Source of the DNA: CG10-46-32 sp964606465
GTDB taxonomy: Bacteria; Patescibacteriota; Patescibacteriia; UBA2169
Length of the DNA stretch: 11,254 bases
Direction: 5' to 3'
Assembly (NCBI GenBank): GCA_964606465.1
Contig: CAZSGI010000025.1
Location: 1-11,254 of the forward strand
The notes under the pieces were generated by a model. That model had not been told where the DNA came from and did no database searches. It saw only the letters and a list, made by a program, of their open reading frames with translations. Shown here piece by piece: positions 1 through 5,656 of this stretch. A program made the position numbers and the translations under genes. Each line of letters begins with the position of its first letter. Position 1 is the first letter of the stretch.

Positions 1-58
<58 letters not shown>

Positions 59-63
59 GATCA

Positions 64-91
64 CCCGAAAAATCCTTGCGGATTTTTCGGG
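64..91 (-). other. rRNA leader hairpin with GCAA tetraloop
   Basis: A perfect 12-bp inverted repeat (CCCGAAAAATCC / GGATTTTTCGGG) flanks a 4-nt loop and ends about 6 nt before the inferred 16S 5' end. Read on the minus strand (the 16S sense) the loop is GCAA, a GNRA tetraloop. On the plus strand the loop would be TTGC, which is not a stable tetraloop class, so the RNA form is probably the minus-strand one. It may be a maturation signal or an insulating hairpin in the 16S leader; the role is inferred. Confidence 0.7.
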
Positions 92-143
92 GAGATCCGA
101 ATGAGACGTTTTGCAACTATATCATTGCTCAAGTAAGTGGCTT

Positions 144-157
144 AGTTGTCAAAGAGA
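144..157 (-). promoter_or_regulatory. boxA-like rRNA antitermination element
   Basis: The minus strand reads TCTCTTTGACAACT about 85 nt before 16S. This closely matches rRNA-leader boxA elements (E. coli core about GCTCTTTAACAA), which bind the NusB-NusE heterodimer. nusB is encoded in the same window. The element lies immediately downstream of the terminator at 160-183. The embedded TTGACA could be mistaken for a -35 box, but no -10 sits 16-18 nt after it. Confidence 0.55.
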
Positions 158-159
158 TG

Positions 160-183
160 AAAAATGGCTCCCTACAGGAGCCA
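160..183 (-). terminator. Intrinsic terminator upstream of 16S
   Basis: On the minus strand a 7-bp stem TGGCTCC/GGAGCCA with a 5-nt loop is followed at once by TTTTT. This is a standard rho-independent shape. It lies downstream of trmD and of the promoter at 273-301, and upstream of boxA and 16S. It could end the trmD transcript, end a short RNA started at ~266, or act as an attenuator in the rRNA leader. Confidence 0.75.
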
Positions 184-266
184 CGCGACAAGATACATTC
201 TCGTTTTGTTGATAGTTTTTGATATACCCTATCGCGTGTCTCCTTATTGAATTGGTTACTGCTAAC
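160..266 (-). ncRNA. Putative ~107-nt structured RNA or rRNA-leader attenuator
   Basis: This segment runs from the predicted start of the promoter at 273-301 to the T-tract of the terminator at 160-183. Its core is a 17-bp stem pairing 222-238 with 182-198 around a 23-nt A-rich loop. Four of the 17 pairs are G-U in the minus-strand RNA but become A-C mismatches in plus-strand RNA, which argues for a minus-strand RNA structure. The 3' arm touches the terminator stem (182-183 shared), so the two helices may compete or stack. A small GTTA/TAAC hairpin lies near the 5' end. A mini-ORF (ATG at 198, TAG at 174-172, 8 codons) ends in the terminator loop. It does not match SRP RNA, 6S, tmRNA or RNase P as I know them. 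It may be an independent sRNA or a 16S leader element. Confidence 0.45.
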
Positions 267-272
267 ACGGGT

Positions 273-301
273 AGTATAGCGCATCGGCACGAGCGTGTCA
301 A
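273..301 (-). promoter_or_regulatory. Strong sigma70-type promoter (rRNA leader or sRNA)
   Basis: The minus strand has TTGACA (296-301), a 17-nt spacer and TATACT (273-278), close to consensus at the optimal spacing. Predicted start is ~266. It sits between the end of trmD and the 16S gene and is the best candidate for the rRNA promoter. However, the terminator at 160-183 lies between it and 16S. Confidence 0.8.
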
Positions 302-336
302 GCGCGTGCCTGTGGATGCTTTGTGGGCCGATCCTG

Positions 337-355
337 TCCCGCATTTATTGCGGGA
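337..355 (-). other. Hairpin enclosing the trmD stop codon
   Basis: A 7-bp stem TCCCGCA/TGCGGGA closes a 5-nt loop, and the TAA stop of trmD (345-347) lies in that loop. No T-tract follows on the minus strand, so it is not a standard terminator. It may stabilise the mRNA 3' end or mark the end of the transcript before the next promoter. Confidence 0.55.
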
Positions 356-1043
356 TTCGGTGGTTTTTGCGCCATTTAGTTATTTCCGCGTGGTTGCCGG
401 AGAGCAGGATTTTTGGCACCCGGTATTTTTTACCTCCGTACGCAAGGGTTTCGGGGCGGGTGTAGTGGGGGTATTCCAGGCTTTCGCTAGAGGGGGTGCT
501 TTTTTCCTCTTTCAGGAGCAGGTTCCAATGCGACTCTTCGGTTAAAGATTCTAAATTGATCACCCCGGGTATCAGGCGCGACGTTGCTGAAATCACGGTC
601 ATGGCCGGAATTTCGCCGTCGGTTAGAACATACGGCCCCACAGATACTTCGTCCGCGGCCAGGGCTCTTGCCACCCGTTCGTCTATGCCTTCGTAACGCC
701 CGCAAATCAGAATCAGTTGGTCCAATTTTTTTGACCAATCGTACGCCATCTTTTGGTTGAACTGTTTTCCTTTGGCGGAAAAGATAATAATCTTTCTTTT
801 CCGGACGCTTCTTCGGCCGGCGATTCTGTCAACCGCTCTTAGAATCGGTTCAGCCATAAGCACCATGCCAGCCCCGCCGCCGTAGGGCGTGTCATCAACC
901 CTTCGGTGCCAACCAGCAGCGTAGTCGCGCAGGTCGTGCACCTTAATTTTAATCAACCCTTTTTTCTGCGCCCGTCCCAAAATTGACTCGCCCAAATAGG
1001 AGTTAAAGATGTTCGGAAAAATGGTGATGATGTCAAATCTCAT
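345..1043 (-). CDS. trmD: tRNA (guanine-37-N1)-methyltransferase TrmD
   Basis: TrmD methylates N1 of G37 in tRNAs using S-adenosylmethionine, which prevents +1 frameshifting. The 232-aa protein has family landmarks in order: the N-terminal MRFDIITIFP strand, DDTPYGGGAGM (51-60), GRYEGIDERV (115-124), the knot region VGPYVLTDGEIPAM (135-148), YPHYTRPE (191-198) and LSGNHAEI (214-221). Length is normal for the family. The SAM-loop segment reads TDGE where most family members I know have SGGE or TGGE, so one glycine is replaced by Asp. No rimM precedes it and no rplS follows, unlike the usual rpsP-rimM-trmD-rplS order. A terminator and an overlapping promoter lie just upstream, so it may be transcribed partly on its own. 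Only a weak GGGG lies upstream as a possible ribosome binding site. The stop codon is in a hairpin loop. Confidence 0.97.
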   Translation of the reverse strand: MRFDIITIFPNIFNSYLGESILGRAQKKGLIKIKVHDLRDYAAGWHRRVDDTPYGGGAGMVLMAEPILRAVDRIAGRRSVRKRKIIIFSAKGKQFNQKMAYDWSKKLDQLILICGRYEGIDERVARALAADEVSVGPYVLTDGEIPAMTVISATSRLIPGVINLESLTEESHWNLLLKEEKSTPSSESLEYPHYTRPETLAYGGKKYRVPKILLSGNHAEITKWRKNHRIPQ

Positions 1044-1060
1044 ACGTCAAATCCCCAACC

Positions 1061-1087
1061 AAAAACCGTGCGTAATACTAGCACGGT
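1061..1087 (-). terminator. Putative terminator between khpA and trmD
   Basis: The minus strand has a 7-bp stem ACCGTGC/GCACGGT with a 9-nt loop, running into TTTTT (first T paired). It falls 18-44 nt before the trmD start, so it would separate khpA from trmD or attenuate read-through. The long loop makes it moderate in strength. The loop contains the -10 box of the promoter at 1075-1103. Confidence 0.55.
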
Positions 1088-1103
1088 CTTCGGATTTAAT
1101 CAA
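1075..1103 (-). promoter_or_regulatory. Putative trmD promoter overlapping the terminator
   Basis: The minus strand has TTGATT (1098-1103), 17 nt, then TAGTAT (1075-1080) preceded by TGC, an extended -10 form. Predicted start is ~1068, leaving a leader of ~25 nt before trmD. The -10 is the loop of the terminator hairpin. The -35 lies in a second perfect 7-bp hairpin (1097-1114, TAATCAA/TTGATTA) that also contains the khpA stop codon. Confidence 0.45.
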
Positions 1104-1111
1104 TGTGTTGA

Positions 1112-1456
1112 TTATAGTTTGAGGTCATCCACGGCGCTGGTGTCAGCTTCCTCCTCCCGCGGCGCGGCGGACATCTCTCCGCGCGGCTTGCGCGGCGGGC
1201 GGGTAGAGCCTTCTGGTTCGTGGATTTTGAGGTTCACGCGGGCGTTGTTTTTGGCGCCGACCACTCGGAGCAGGGTTCGGATCGCGCGCGCGGTGTTGCC
1301 GCTCCGGCCGATGATCTGCCCCATGTCTTCCGGGTGCGTCTTGAGGGTCAAGAGCACCCCCATTTCGTCAACGGTCCGCTCCACCCGAATGTCATCCGGG
1401 TGGTCGACCAGCGACTTTACCACGAATTCGAGAAACTCTTGGTCTAGTTCTGCCAT
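1112..1456 (-). CDS. khpA: KH-domain RNA-binding protein (KhpA/YlqC family)
   Basis: A small RNA-binding protein of the family encoded between rpsP and trmD in many bacteria. The 114-aa protein has a single KH domain at about residues 2-78, with the nucleic-acid loop G-R-S-G at 50-53 within a QIIGRSGNTARAI motif, preceded by hydrophobic strands (GVLLTLKT). A tail of ~35 residues after the domain is rich in Pro, Arg and acidic residues and looks disordered; it is longer than the usual ~76-aa KhpA. It lies downstream of rpsP with a ~95-nt leader and its own promoter inside the end of rpsP. No Shine-Dalgarno precedes the ATG. In Firmicutes KhpA pairs with KhpB; no khpB is visible here. Confidence 0.92.
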   Translation of the reverse strand: MAELDQEFLEFVVKSLVDHPDDIRVERTVDEMGVLLTLKTHPEDMGQIIGRSGNTARAIRTLLRVVGAKNNARVNLKIHEPEGSTRPPRKPRGEMSAAPREEEADTSAVDDLKL

Positions 1457-1550
1457 ACTGATTAGCTATTTGTTAAACGACTGCGTGTGCCGGCCGTGGC
1501 GCGTGATTGACGGGCTGACGAAACCCCCGCGCTTGTCGGCAGCAACAGCT
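1457..1550 (-). other. khpA 5' leader, possibly structured
   Basis: About 94 nt lie between the predicted start of the promoter at 1557-1584 and the khpA ATG, long compared with the very short leaders nearby. Pairable segments include TGCCG/CGGCA and GCGCG/CGCGC enclosing a GGG/CCC hairpin. There is no T-tract, no tRNA T-loop and no obvious leader peptide. It may be a regulatory leader; evidence is weak. Confidence 0.25.
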
Positions 1551-1556
1551 TTTTGG

Positions 1557-1584
1557 AGTATACCATATCGTTATACCCCGTCAA
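1557..1584 (-). promoter_or_regulatory. khpA promoter within the rpsP 3' end
   Basis: The minus strand has TTGACG (1579-1584), a 16-nt spacer and TATACT (1557-1562), with TGG just before the -10 (extended -10). The -35 box lies inside the last codons of rpsP. Predicted start is ~1550. Confidence 0.6.
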
Positions 1585-1939
1585 TTTTTGGTGCTCCAGC
1601 GGGTGTGTGTTCTTTTGGCGCTTCTGCTTTCGGCGCAGGAGCGGCTTCTTTTGCTTCTTCGGCTTTTTTCTTGGGCTTCCAGGCGGTAACTTTTTTGGCC
1701 GCCAGGACGCCTTGGTTTACCAGGAGGTTGTGCACGGTGGCCGACGGTTTGGCGCCGACCGAAATCCAGTGCTTGATGCGTTCCGTTTTGAGGTTTACCG
1801 TTTTCGGCGTCGCGACCGGGTCGTAGCTGCCCAAAATTTCGTTGTGCTTTCCGTAGAGGTCGCGGCTCGATTCGGACACCACGAGCCGGTAGGACGGCCG
1901 GTTCTTTTTGCCGATGCGTTGTAGCCGGATTGCTAGCAT
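1571..1939 (-). CDS. rpsP: 30S ribosomal protein bS16
   Basis: bS16 is a small-subunit protein that helps 16S folding. The start is placed at the MLAIRLQRIGKKNRPSYR motif, the canonical N-terminus, giving 122 aa; an earlier in-frame ATG would add 12 unrelated residues. Family features: ILGSYDP (~34-40), IKHWISVGAKPSATVHNLL (~54-72). The core ends near residue 88 and is followed by an Ala/Lys/Glu/Pro-rich tail of ~35 residues, an extension common in some lineages. A promoter at 1947-1975 ends only 7 nt from the ATG and no Shine-Dalgarno is present, so the mRNA may be leaderless. It lies 32 nt downstream of smc, whose stop overlaps that promoter's -35 box. Confidence 0.96.
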   Translation of the reverse strand: MLAIRLQRIGKKNRPSYRLVVSESSRDLYGKHNEILGSYDPVATPKTVNLKTERIKHWISVGAKPSATVHNLLVNQGVLAAKKVTAWKPKKKAEEAKEAAPAPKAEAPKEHTPAGAPKIDGV

Positions 1940-1946
1940 AGTCAGG

Positions 1947-1975
1947 ATACTATCGGAAAACAGCAGGGATGTCAA
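1947..1975 (-). promoter_or_regulatory. rpsP promoter, apparently leaderless
   Basis: The minus strand has TTGACA (1970-1975), a 17-nt spacer and TAGTAT (1947-1952). Only 7 nt separate the -10 from the rpsP ATG (A at 1939), so transcription probably starts at or within a few bases of the start codon. The -35 box contains the TGA stop codon of smc. Confidence 0.6.
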
Positions 1976-4254
1976 GCGATGCTCGCCACCGCTTTTTCGA
2001 GGTCCACGGAGAGTAGCTTAGACACCCCGTTCTCGCCCATCGTCACCCCGTAGAGGACGCTCGCTTGTTCCATGGTGGTTCGGTTGTGGGTGATGGTGAT
2101 GAACTGGGTTTGGTGGGAGAGCTTTTCGAGAATCTGCGCGAAGCGCTCGCTGTTCGCTTCATCCAAGGCCGCGTCAACCTCGTCGAGCACCACAAACGGC
2201 GCGGGATTTGCCCGGATGATGGCGCAGATTAAGGCGATGGAGGTGAGCGCTCGCTCGCCGCCGGAGAGCATGCTGATTGAGGTGACCTTTTTGCCGGGAG
2301 GAGAGGCTTTGATTTCGATTCCGGTTTTGGTGGCTTTCGCGAGGGTCTCCTGTTCTTTTTTCGAAAGCCCGGCAACCACGTCCTCGTTCAGCGTCTCCAG
2401 CTCGCTCTGCTTGTAGCGCACCAGGCTCGCGGTACCGCCGTCGAACAGCGTTTTGAAGTACTCAACGAACCCTTGTTCAATTTTTTCAAACGCACGGTTG
2501 AACTGTTTTTCGATGGTGCCGTCGAGCTCGGCGAGCGCTCGTTTGGTTTTTTCCAGAGCGCTCCGCAAGTCAGCGAGCTGCTCCTCAAGAAAGTCGTGCC
2601 GTTTTTTTGCCTCTCGGTACTCTTCTTCCACGTGCGGTTCGGTACCGCCGATCATCTCTACATCCTGCTTGATTGCGGCGATCCGTTCCCAGCTGACCCG
2701 CTCCTCGGCGCGCGGGCTCGGGTGGTAGTTTTTGATTGCCTCGTGGAGCGCGCTCGGCACCTCGCGTTCCAGCTCCAGCGCCACGTCTTGTTTGTGGGTT
2801 TCGGTTTTCGCGAGCGCAACGTCGATCTGGTTTCCTTCCGCGACCGTTTGGTTCAGCTTGAGTTGGAGCTCTTGGTACTCCCGCTGGGTTTCAAACACGT
2901 TCGTGGTTGCTTTTGATTCGGCGCGCCGGAGTTTGTCCACGAGGTTTTGTTTTTCCGCCACGTCGTACTCCGCCTGCTGCAGCTCCTGTTTGAGGGTTGC
3001 TATCTTTTTTCCCAGGTCGGTGATTTTTTCGCTCGCCCGGCCCGCAGCCGGCTGCTTTTCGTTCAGGATTGCTTCGAGTTCGGCGCGGATCTTTTTTACC
3101 CTCGGTTTAAGGTTTTTGAATGCTTCCAAGGTCTCGGCTTTCTCGAGTTCCGAAAGCAGTGCGATCAGATTGCGCGTCGTGCGGATCAGCTTTTCGGCGC
3201 GCACGGCGGTCGGGTGCGTTCTCTCGGCCTCTTCAAGCACCGCGAGTTCCCGCGTCAATCCGGCGAGTGACCCCGCGAGTTCGTTCTTTTTCGCGAGCGC
3301 CGCGTGGTACCCGGCTTGCACCCTGTCGTACCCGCCGATCTGAGCCTCTTTTTGTTCCCTTTCCAGCCGGTGCAGTTTGTTCTGGAGTTCGGAGAGTTTT
3401 TTGGTAAGGGAGAGGCGCGCTTTTCCGATGCTCCTTTTTTTGTCCTGCAGCGATCGTTCCTTTTCCGTTACATCGCGCCAGATTGGCCCGAAGTACTGGA
3501 TCTGGAGTTTTTGGAGTTCTCTGGTGAGGATGTCGCGTTTTTCTCGTTTTTCTATCTGCTCCCGGAGCATTTTGAGGCGGGGCGAGATTTCCCGGATGAT
3601 GCTCGCGACCTGCCTGAGGTTTTCTTCGGTGGTTTTAATTTTCGCCCTCGCCGCATCGCGCTTGATTTGGAACTGCCTGACCCCGGTCGCCTCGTCAAAA
3701 AAATTTTTTCGCTCGAACGGAGAAGCCGCGAGGATTGCGTCCGTCATACCCTGGCCGATGACGCTGTAGGAGCGACCGCCGAAGGCGAGCTGCGCGAGCA
3801 AGAGCTGGATGTCGGAGAGGCGCACGCGCGCTCCGTTGATGCGGTACTCGCTCTCGCCGCTGCGGTACACGCGCCGTTTGATGGCGATTTTTTTGTACTC
3901 CACGCCGTCCACGCCGCCCCTGCGGCGCTCGTCGTGCTGCCAGTTTTCGTTGTTCAGGTAGAGGGTTACCGCCGCGAACCCAAGGCGCGCCAAGGAGGCG
4001 GAACCGGAGAAAATTACGTCCTCGGCGCGCTTGCCGCGCAAGAGCCTTACGCTCTGTTCCCCCAGCACCCACCGCACCGCGTCCGCAACGTTTGACTTGC
4101 CGCTCCCGTTCGGACCAACGATCGCCGTGATGCCCGCGGTCCCGCTTTTCCTGCGACCTCCGCCGCTCGGCGGGGTACTGCGGTCGGGGAACGCTATGAC
4201 GGTTTTGTGCGCGAACGACTTAAATCCTTGGAGTTCAAGTTTTTCTAAATGCAT
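1972..4254 (-). CDS. smc: Short SMC chromosome-condensation ATPase, no visible hinge
   Basis: SMC proteins are ABC-type ATPases that organise chromosomes. The ATPase head is complete: MHLEKLELQGFKSFA start, Walker A GPNGSGKSN (47-55), Q-loop region (~158-169), signature LSGGERAL (663-670), Walker B VVLDEVDAALDE (688-699) and switch His 723. The arm motif EEEYREAKKRHDFLEEQLADL (543-563) is typical of the returning SMC coiled coil. Two charged coiled-coil arms (~195-345 and ~405-600) flank a short central segment (~345-400). I see no ~150-aa hinge domain with its conserved glycines. At 760 aa it is much shorter than the usual ~1150-1200. Residues ~25-40 form a Pro/Gly/Arg-rich insertion just before the P-loop strand. 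It follows rnc by 25 nt; there is no ftsY or ffh next to it as in many bacteria. RecN or a generic AAA family member is less likely because of the SMC-type N-terminus and Walker B. Confidence 0.9.
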   Translation of the reverse strand: MHLEKLELQGFKSFAHKTVIAFPDRSTPPSGGGRRKSGTAGITAIVGPNGSGKSNVADAVRWVLGEQSVRLLRGKRAEDVIFSGSASLARLGFAAVTLYLNNENWQHDERRRGGVDGVEYKKIAIKRRVYRSGESEYRINGARVRLSDIQLLLAQLAFGGRSYSVIGQGMTDAILAASPFERKNFFDEATGVRQFQIKRDAARAKIKTTEENLRQVASIIREISPRLKMLREQIEKREKRDILTRELQKLQIQYFGPIWRDVTEKERSLQDKKRSIGKARLSLTKKLSELQNKLHRLEREQKEAQIGGYDRVQAGYHAALAKKNELAGSLAGLTRELAVLEEAERTHPTAVRAEKLIRTTRNLIALLSELEKAETLEAFKNLKPRVKKIRAELEAILNEKQPAAGRASEKITDLGKKIATLKQELQQAEYDVAEKQNLVDKLRRAESKATTNVFETQREYQELQLKLNQTVAEGNQIDVALAKTETHKQDVALELEREVPSALHEAIKNYHPSPRAEERVSWERIAAIKQDVEMIGGTEPHVEEEYREAKKRHDFLEEQLADLRSALEKTKRALAELDGTIEKQFNRAFEKIEQGFVEYFKTLFDGGTASLVRYKQSELETLNEDVVAGLSKKEQETLAKATKTGIEIKASPPGKKVTSISMLSGGERALTSIALICAIIRANPAPFVVLDEVDAALDEANSERFAQILEKLSHQTQFITITHNRTTMEQASVLYGVTMGENGVSKLLSVDLEKAVASIA
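4158..4175. repeat. GC-rich palindrome inside the smc P-loop insertion
   Basis: CCGCCG-CT-CGGCGG (4160-4173) is a perfect 6-bp inverted repeat, extendable by a T-G and a C-G pair. It encodes part of the TPPSGGGRR stretch inserted before the Walker A strand of SMC. Copies of GCGGTC lie at 4136-4141 and 4180-4185 on either side. It resembles palindromic elements that insert in frame into genes, but no second copy exists in the window. Confidence 0.4.
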
Positions 4255-4279
4255 GCTTTTGTTTTACCGCCTTTCTGGT

Positions 4280-4969
4280 CTACCAGCCTTTCGCCTCGAG
4301 CGCGGCGCGCGCGGCCGCGGTTTCGGCCTCCTGCTTTGAGGTGCCGTTTCCCTGCGCAACTTCAGCGTCTTCGAGTTTTACCGCAACGGTGAAGCGTTTG
4401 TGGTGGTCGGGACCGCTTTCGGCAACCACGTGGTAGGTGGGCGTGATGGAGAGCCGCTCCTGGGCCGCTTCCTGGAACGCGGTCTTCGCATCGCGGTAGA
4501 GCTTGTACTTGAGGATGTTGGGAAGCTTTGCGATAACCCATTGCTCCACGAACGCTTTCGCGACCGCGTACGTTTGGTCTAGGTAGATGGCGCCGATTAA
4601 GGCTTCCATGGCGTTTGCGAGGATGTAGTTGCGCGCTTTTGAGTTGCCGTCGCGGCTCTCGCCCTTGGAGAGGTAGAGGTACTGCTCCAGCCCCGCTTCG
4701 CGGGCGACCGCGGCGAGCGTGGTTGCGTTCACGAGCGAGGCCCGCCAGTTGGTGAGCTCGCCCTCGGGGTTTGGGTAGTGCTGGTACAGGTACTCGGTTA
4801 CCGCCAACTCCAACACCGCGTCTCCGAGGAACTCGAGGCGTTCGTTGTGGTCCAGTTCAAACGACGGATTTTCGTTCAGGTACGACCTATGAACCAGAGC
4901 CTGCTGCAGTAGTTGTGCGTTTTTGAATCGGACGGAGAGTGAATCTTCAAGGAGGGATAGGTCTTGCAT
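4280..4969 (-). CDS. rnc: Ribonuclease III
   Basis: RNase III cuts double-stranded RNA, including the stems around 16S and 23S precursors. The 229-aa protein has the signature NERLEFLGD (42-50) with metal or structural residues E43, E46 and D50, the GEL acidic site near 70, the ANAMEALIGAIYLD segment (118-131) with catalytic Glu at 122, and a C-terminal dsRNA-binding domain (~158-226, DAKTAFQEAAQ then TSKQEAETAAA). The residue matching E. coli Asp114 is Asn119, a change I recall in other Patescibacteria. It follows nusB by 9 nt with no Shine-Dalgarno. Its TAG stop (4280-4282) lies in a CTGG/CCAG hairpin. It sits upstream in the same strand as the 16S gene whose precursor it would process. Confidence 0.96.
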   Translation of the reverse strand: MQDLSLLEDSLSVRFKNAQLLQQALVHRSYLNENPSFELDHNERLEFLGDAVLELAVTEYLYQHYPNPEGELTNWRASLVNATTLAAVAREAGLEQYLYLSKGESRDGNSKARNYILANAMEALIGAIYLDQTYAVAKAFVEQWVIAKLPNILKYKLYRDAKTAFQEAAQERLSITPTYHVVAESGPDHHKRFTVAVKLEDAEVAQGNGTSKQEAETAAARAALEAKGW

Positions 4970-4978
4970 ACCGTGCGG

Positions 4979-5458
4979 TTACAGAGTCTCGGTTTCTTCT
5001 TTCGGCGGCTTTTGGACGTCATTCGCCACTTTCGGGTGTCCCTGGGCCACCATGTCTTTGTAGATGGATCCCAAGACACCGTTGACGAATTTTCCGCTCG
5101 ATGCTCCCCCGAAAGATTTCGCCAGCTCAATGGCTTCGTTGATGGCCACCTTTGGCGGGATGGCGGCGTCGAGCGTGAGTTCGTAAATTCCGATCCGCAG
5201 CACGTTGCGGTCCACGATGGTGATCTGCTCGAGGGGCCATTCCGGGGCATAGCCCTCAATAGTTTTGTCGATTTCTGTTCGGTGTTCCGCTGTGCCCGCG
5301 GCGAGCGCGCGCACGAAATCCTGGTCCGCCAATCCGGGAGCGAGGTTCATCAGATTTTTTTCCACGATTCGCGGCAGCGCGTCTTTTTCTTTGCCATGAA
5401 AATCCCACTCGTACAGGCTCTGTAGGGCAATGGTTCGCGCGAGATGGCGGTTGGACAT
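4979..5458 (-). CDS. nusB: Transcription antitermination factor NusB
   Basis: NusB binds boxA RNA with NusE (uS10) and supports rRNA antitermination and assembly. The 159-aa all-helical protein opens with SNRHLARTIALQSLYEWDF, typical of NusB, and has the LDAAIPPKVAINEAIELAKSFGGASSGKFVNGVLGSI core (roughly 95-135). The last ~18 residues are a charged tail. It starts 9 nt after the rpmF stop without a Shine-Dalgarno. The spacer (TAACC-GTTT-GGTATG) matches in form the one before rnc (TAACC-GCAC-GGTATG). A boxA-like site occurs in the 16S leader at 144-157. Confidence 0.95.
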   Translation of the reverse strand: MSNRHLARTIALQSLYEWDFHGKEKDALPRIVEKNLMNLAPGLADQDFVRALAAGTAEHRTEIDKTIEGYAPEWPLEQITIVDRNVLRIGIYELTLDAAIPPKVAINEAIELAKSFGGASSGKFVNGVLGSIYKDMVAQGHPKVANDVQKPPKEETETL

Positions 5459-5467
5459 ACCAAACGG

Positions 5468-5647
5468 TTATCCTTTCGTTTTTGCTTTGGTGACCTTTCG
5501 GTACTCGCCGCAATGGGGGCACACGCGGTGGGGCAACACCGCCGCTCTGCAGTTTAAGCACGTCGAAAGCGAGGCGCGCTTGAGCGCATGGTGCGAGGCT
5601 CGGCGAGCGCCGTGCGAGCTGGTCCTTCGTTTTGGAGGAACTGACAT
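5468..5647 (-). CDS. rpmF: 50S ribosomal protein bL32
   Basis: The start is set at MSVPPKRRTS, giving 59 aa, the normal bL32 N-terminus and length. A longer in-frame reading would add 32 unrelated residues through the promoter. It is basic, with a zinc-ribbon of four cysteines in two CxxC pairs (CLNC and CPHC), so it is the zinc-binding form. It is the first gene of the rpmF-nusB-rnc-smc series. The promoter -10 lies 9 nt from the ATG and there is no Shine-Dalgarno, so the message is leaderless or nearly so. Confidence 0.95.
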   Translation of the reverse strand: MSVPPKRRTSSHGARRASHHALKRASLSTCLNCRAAVLPHRVCPHCGEYRKVTKAKTKG

Positions 5648-5656
5648 AGTATGGCT

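Noticed and set aside
116..152. TTGACA (147-152) with TATAGT (116-121) as an rRNA promoter
   Set aside because: The spacer is 25 nt, far too long, and the TTGACA is better explained as part of the boxA-like element. The extended -10 alone remains a weak possibility.
160..266. Identity of the leader RNA as SRP RNA, 6S, tmRNA or RNase P
   Set aside because: None of the conserved sequence signatures known to me for these RNAs is present and the length does not fit most of them.
1457..1550. tRNA gene in the khpA leader
   Set aside because: No T-loop (GTTCRA) or acceptor-stem pairing on either strand.
1068..1826. Plus-strand open frame of 252 codons over khpA and rpsP
   Set aside because: Both strands cannot be real here; the minus strand encodes clear KH and bS16 proteins, and the plus translation is Ser/Arg-rich without family features.
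3304..4095. Long plus-strand open frame (263 codons) across the smc head and arm region
   Set aside because: It is antisense to a complete SMC ATPase head and its translation is low in complexity with no motif. GC-rich codons on the opposite strand explain it.
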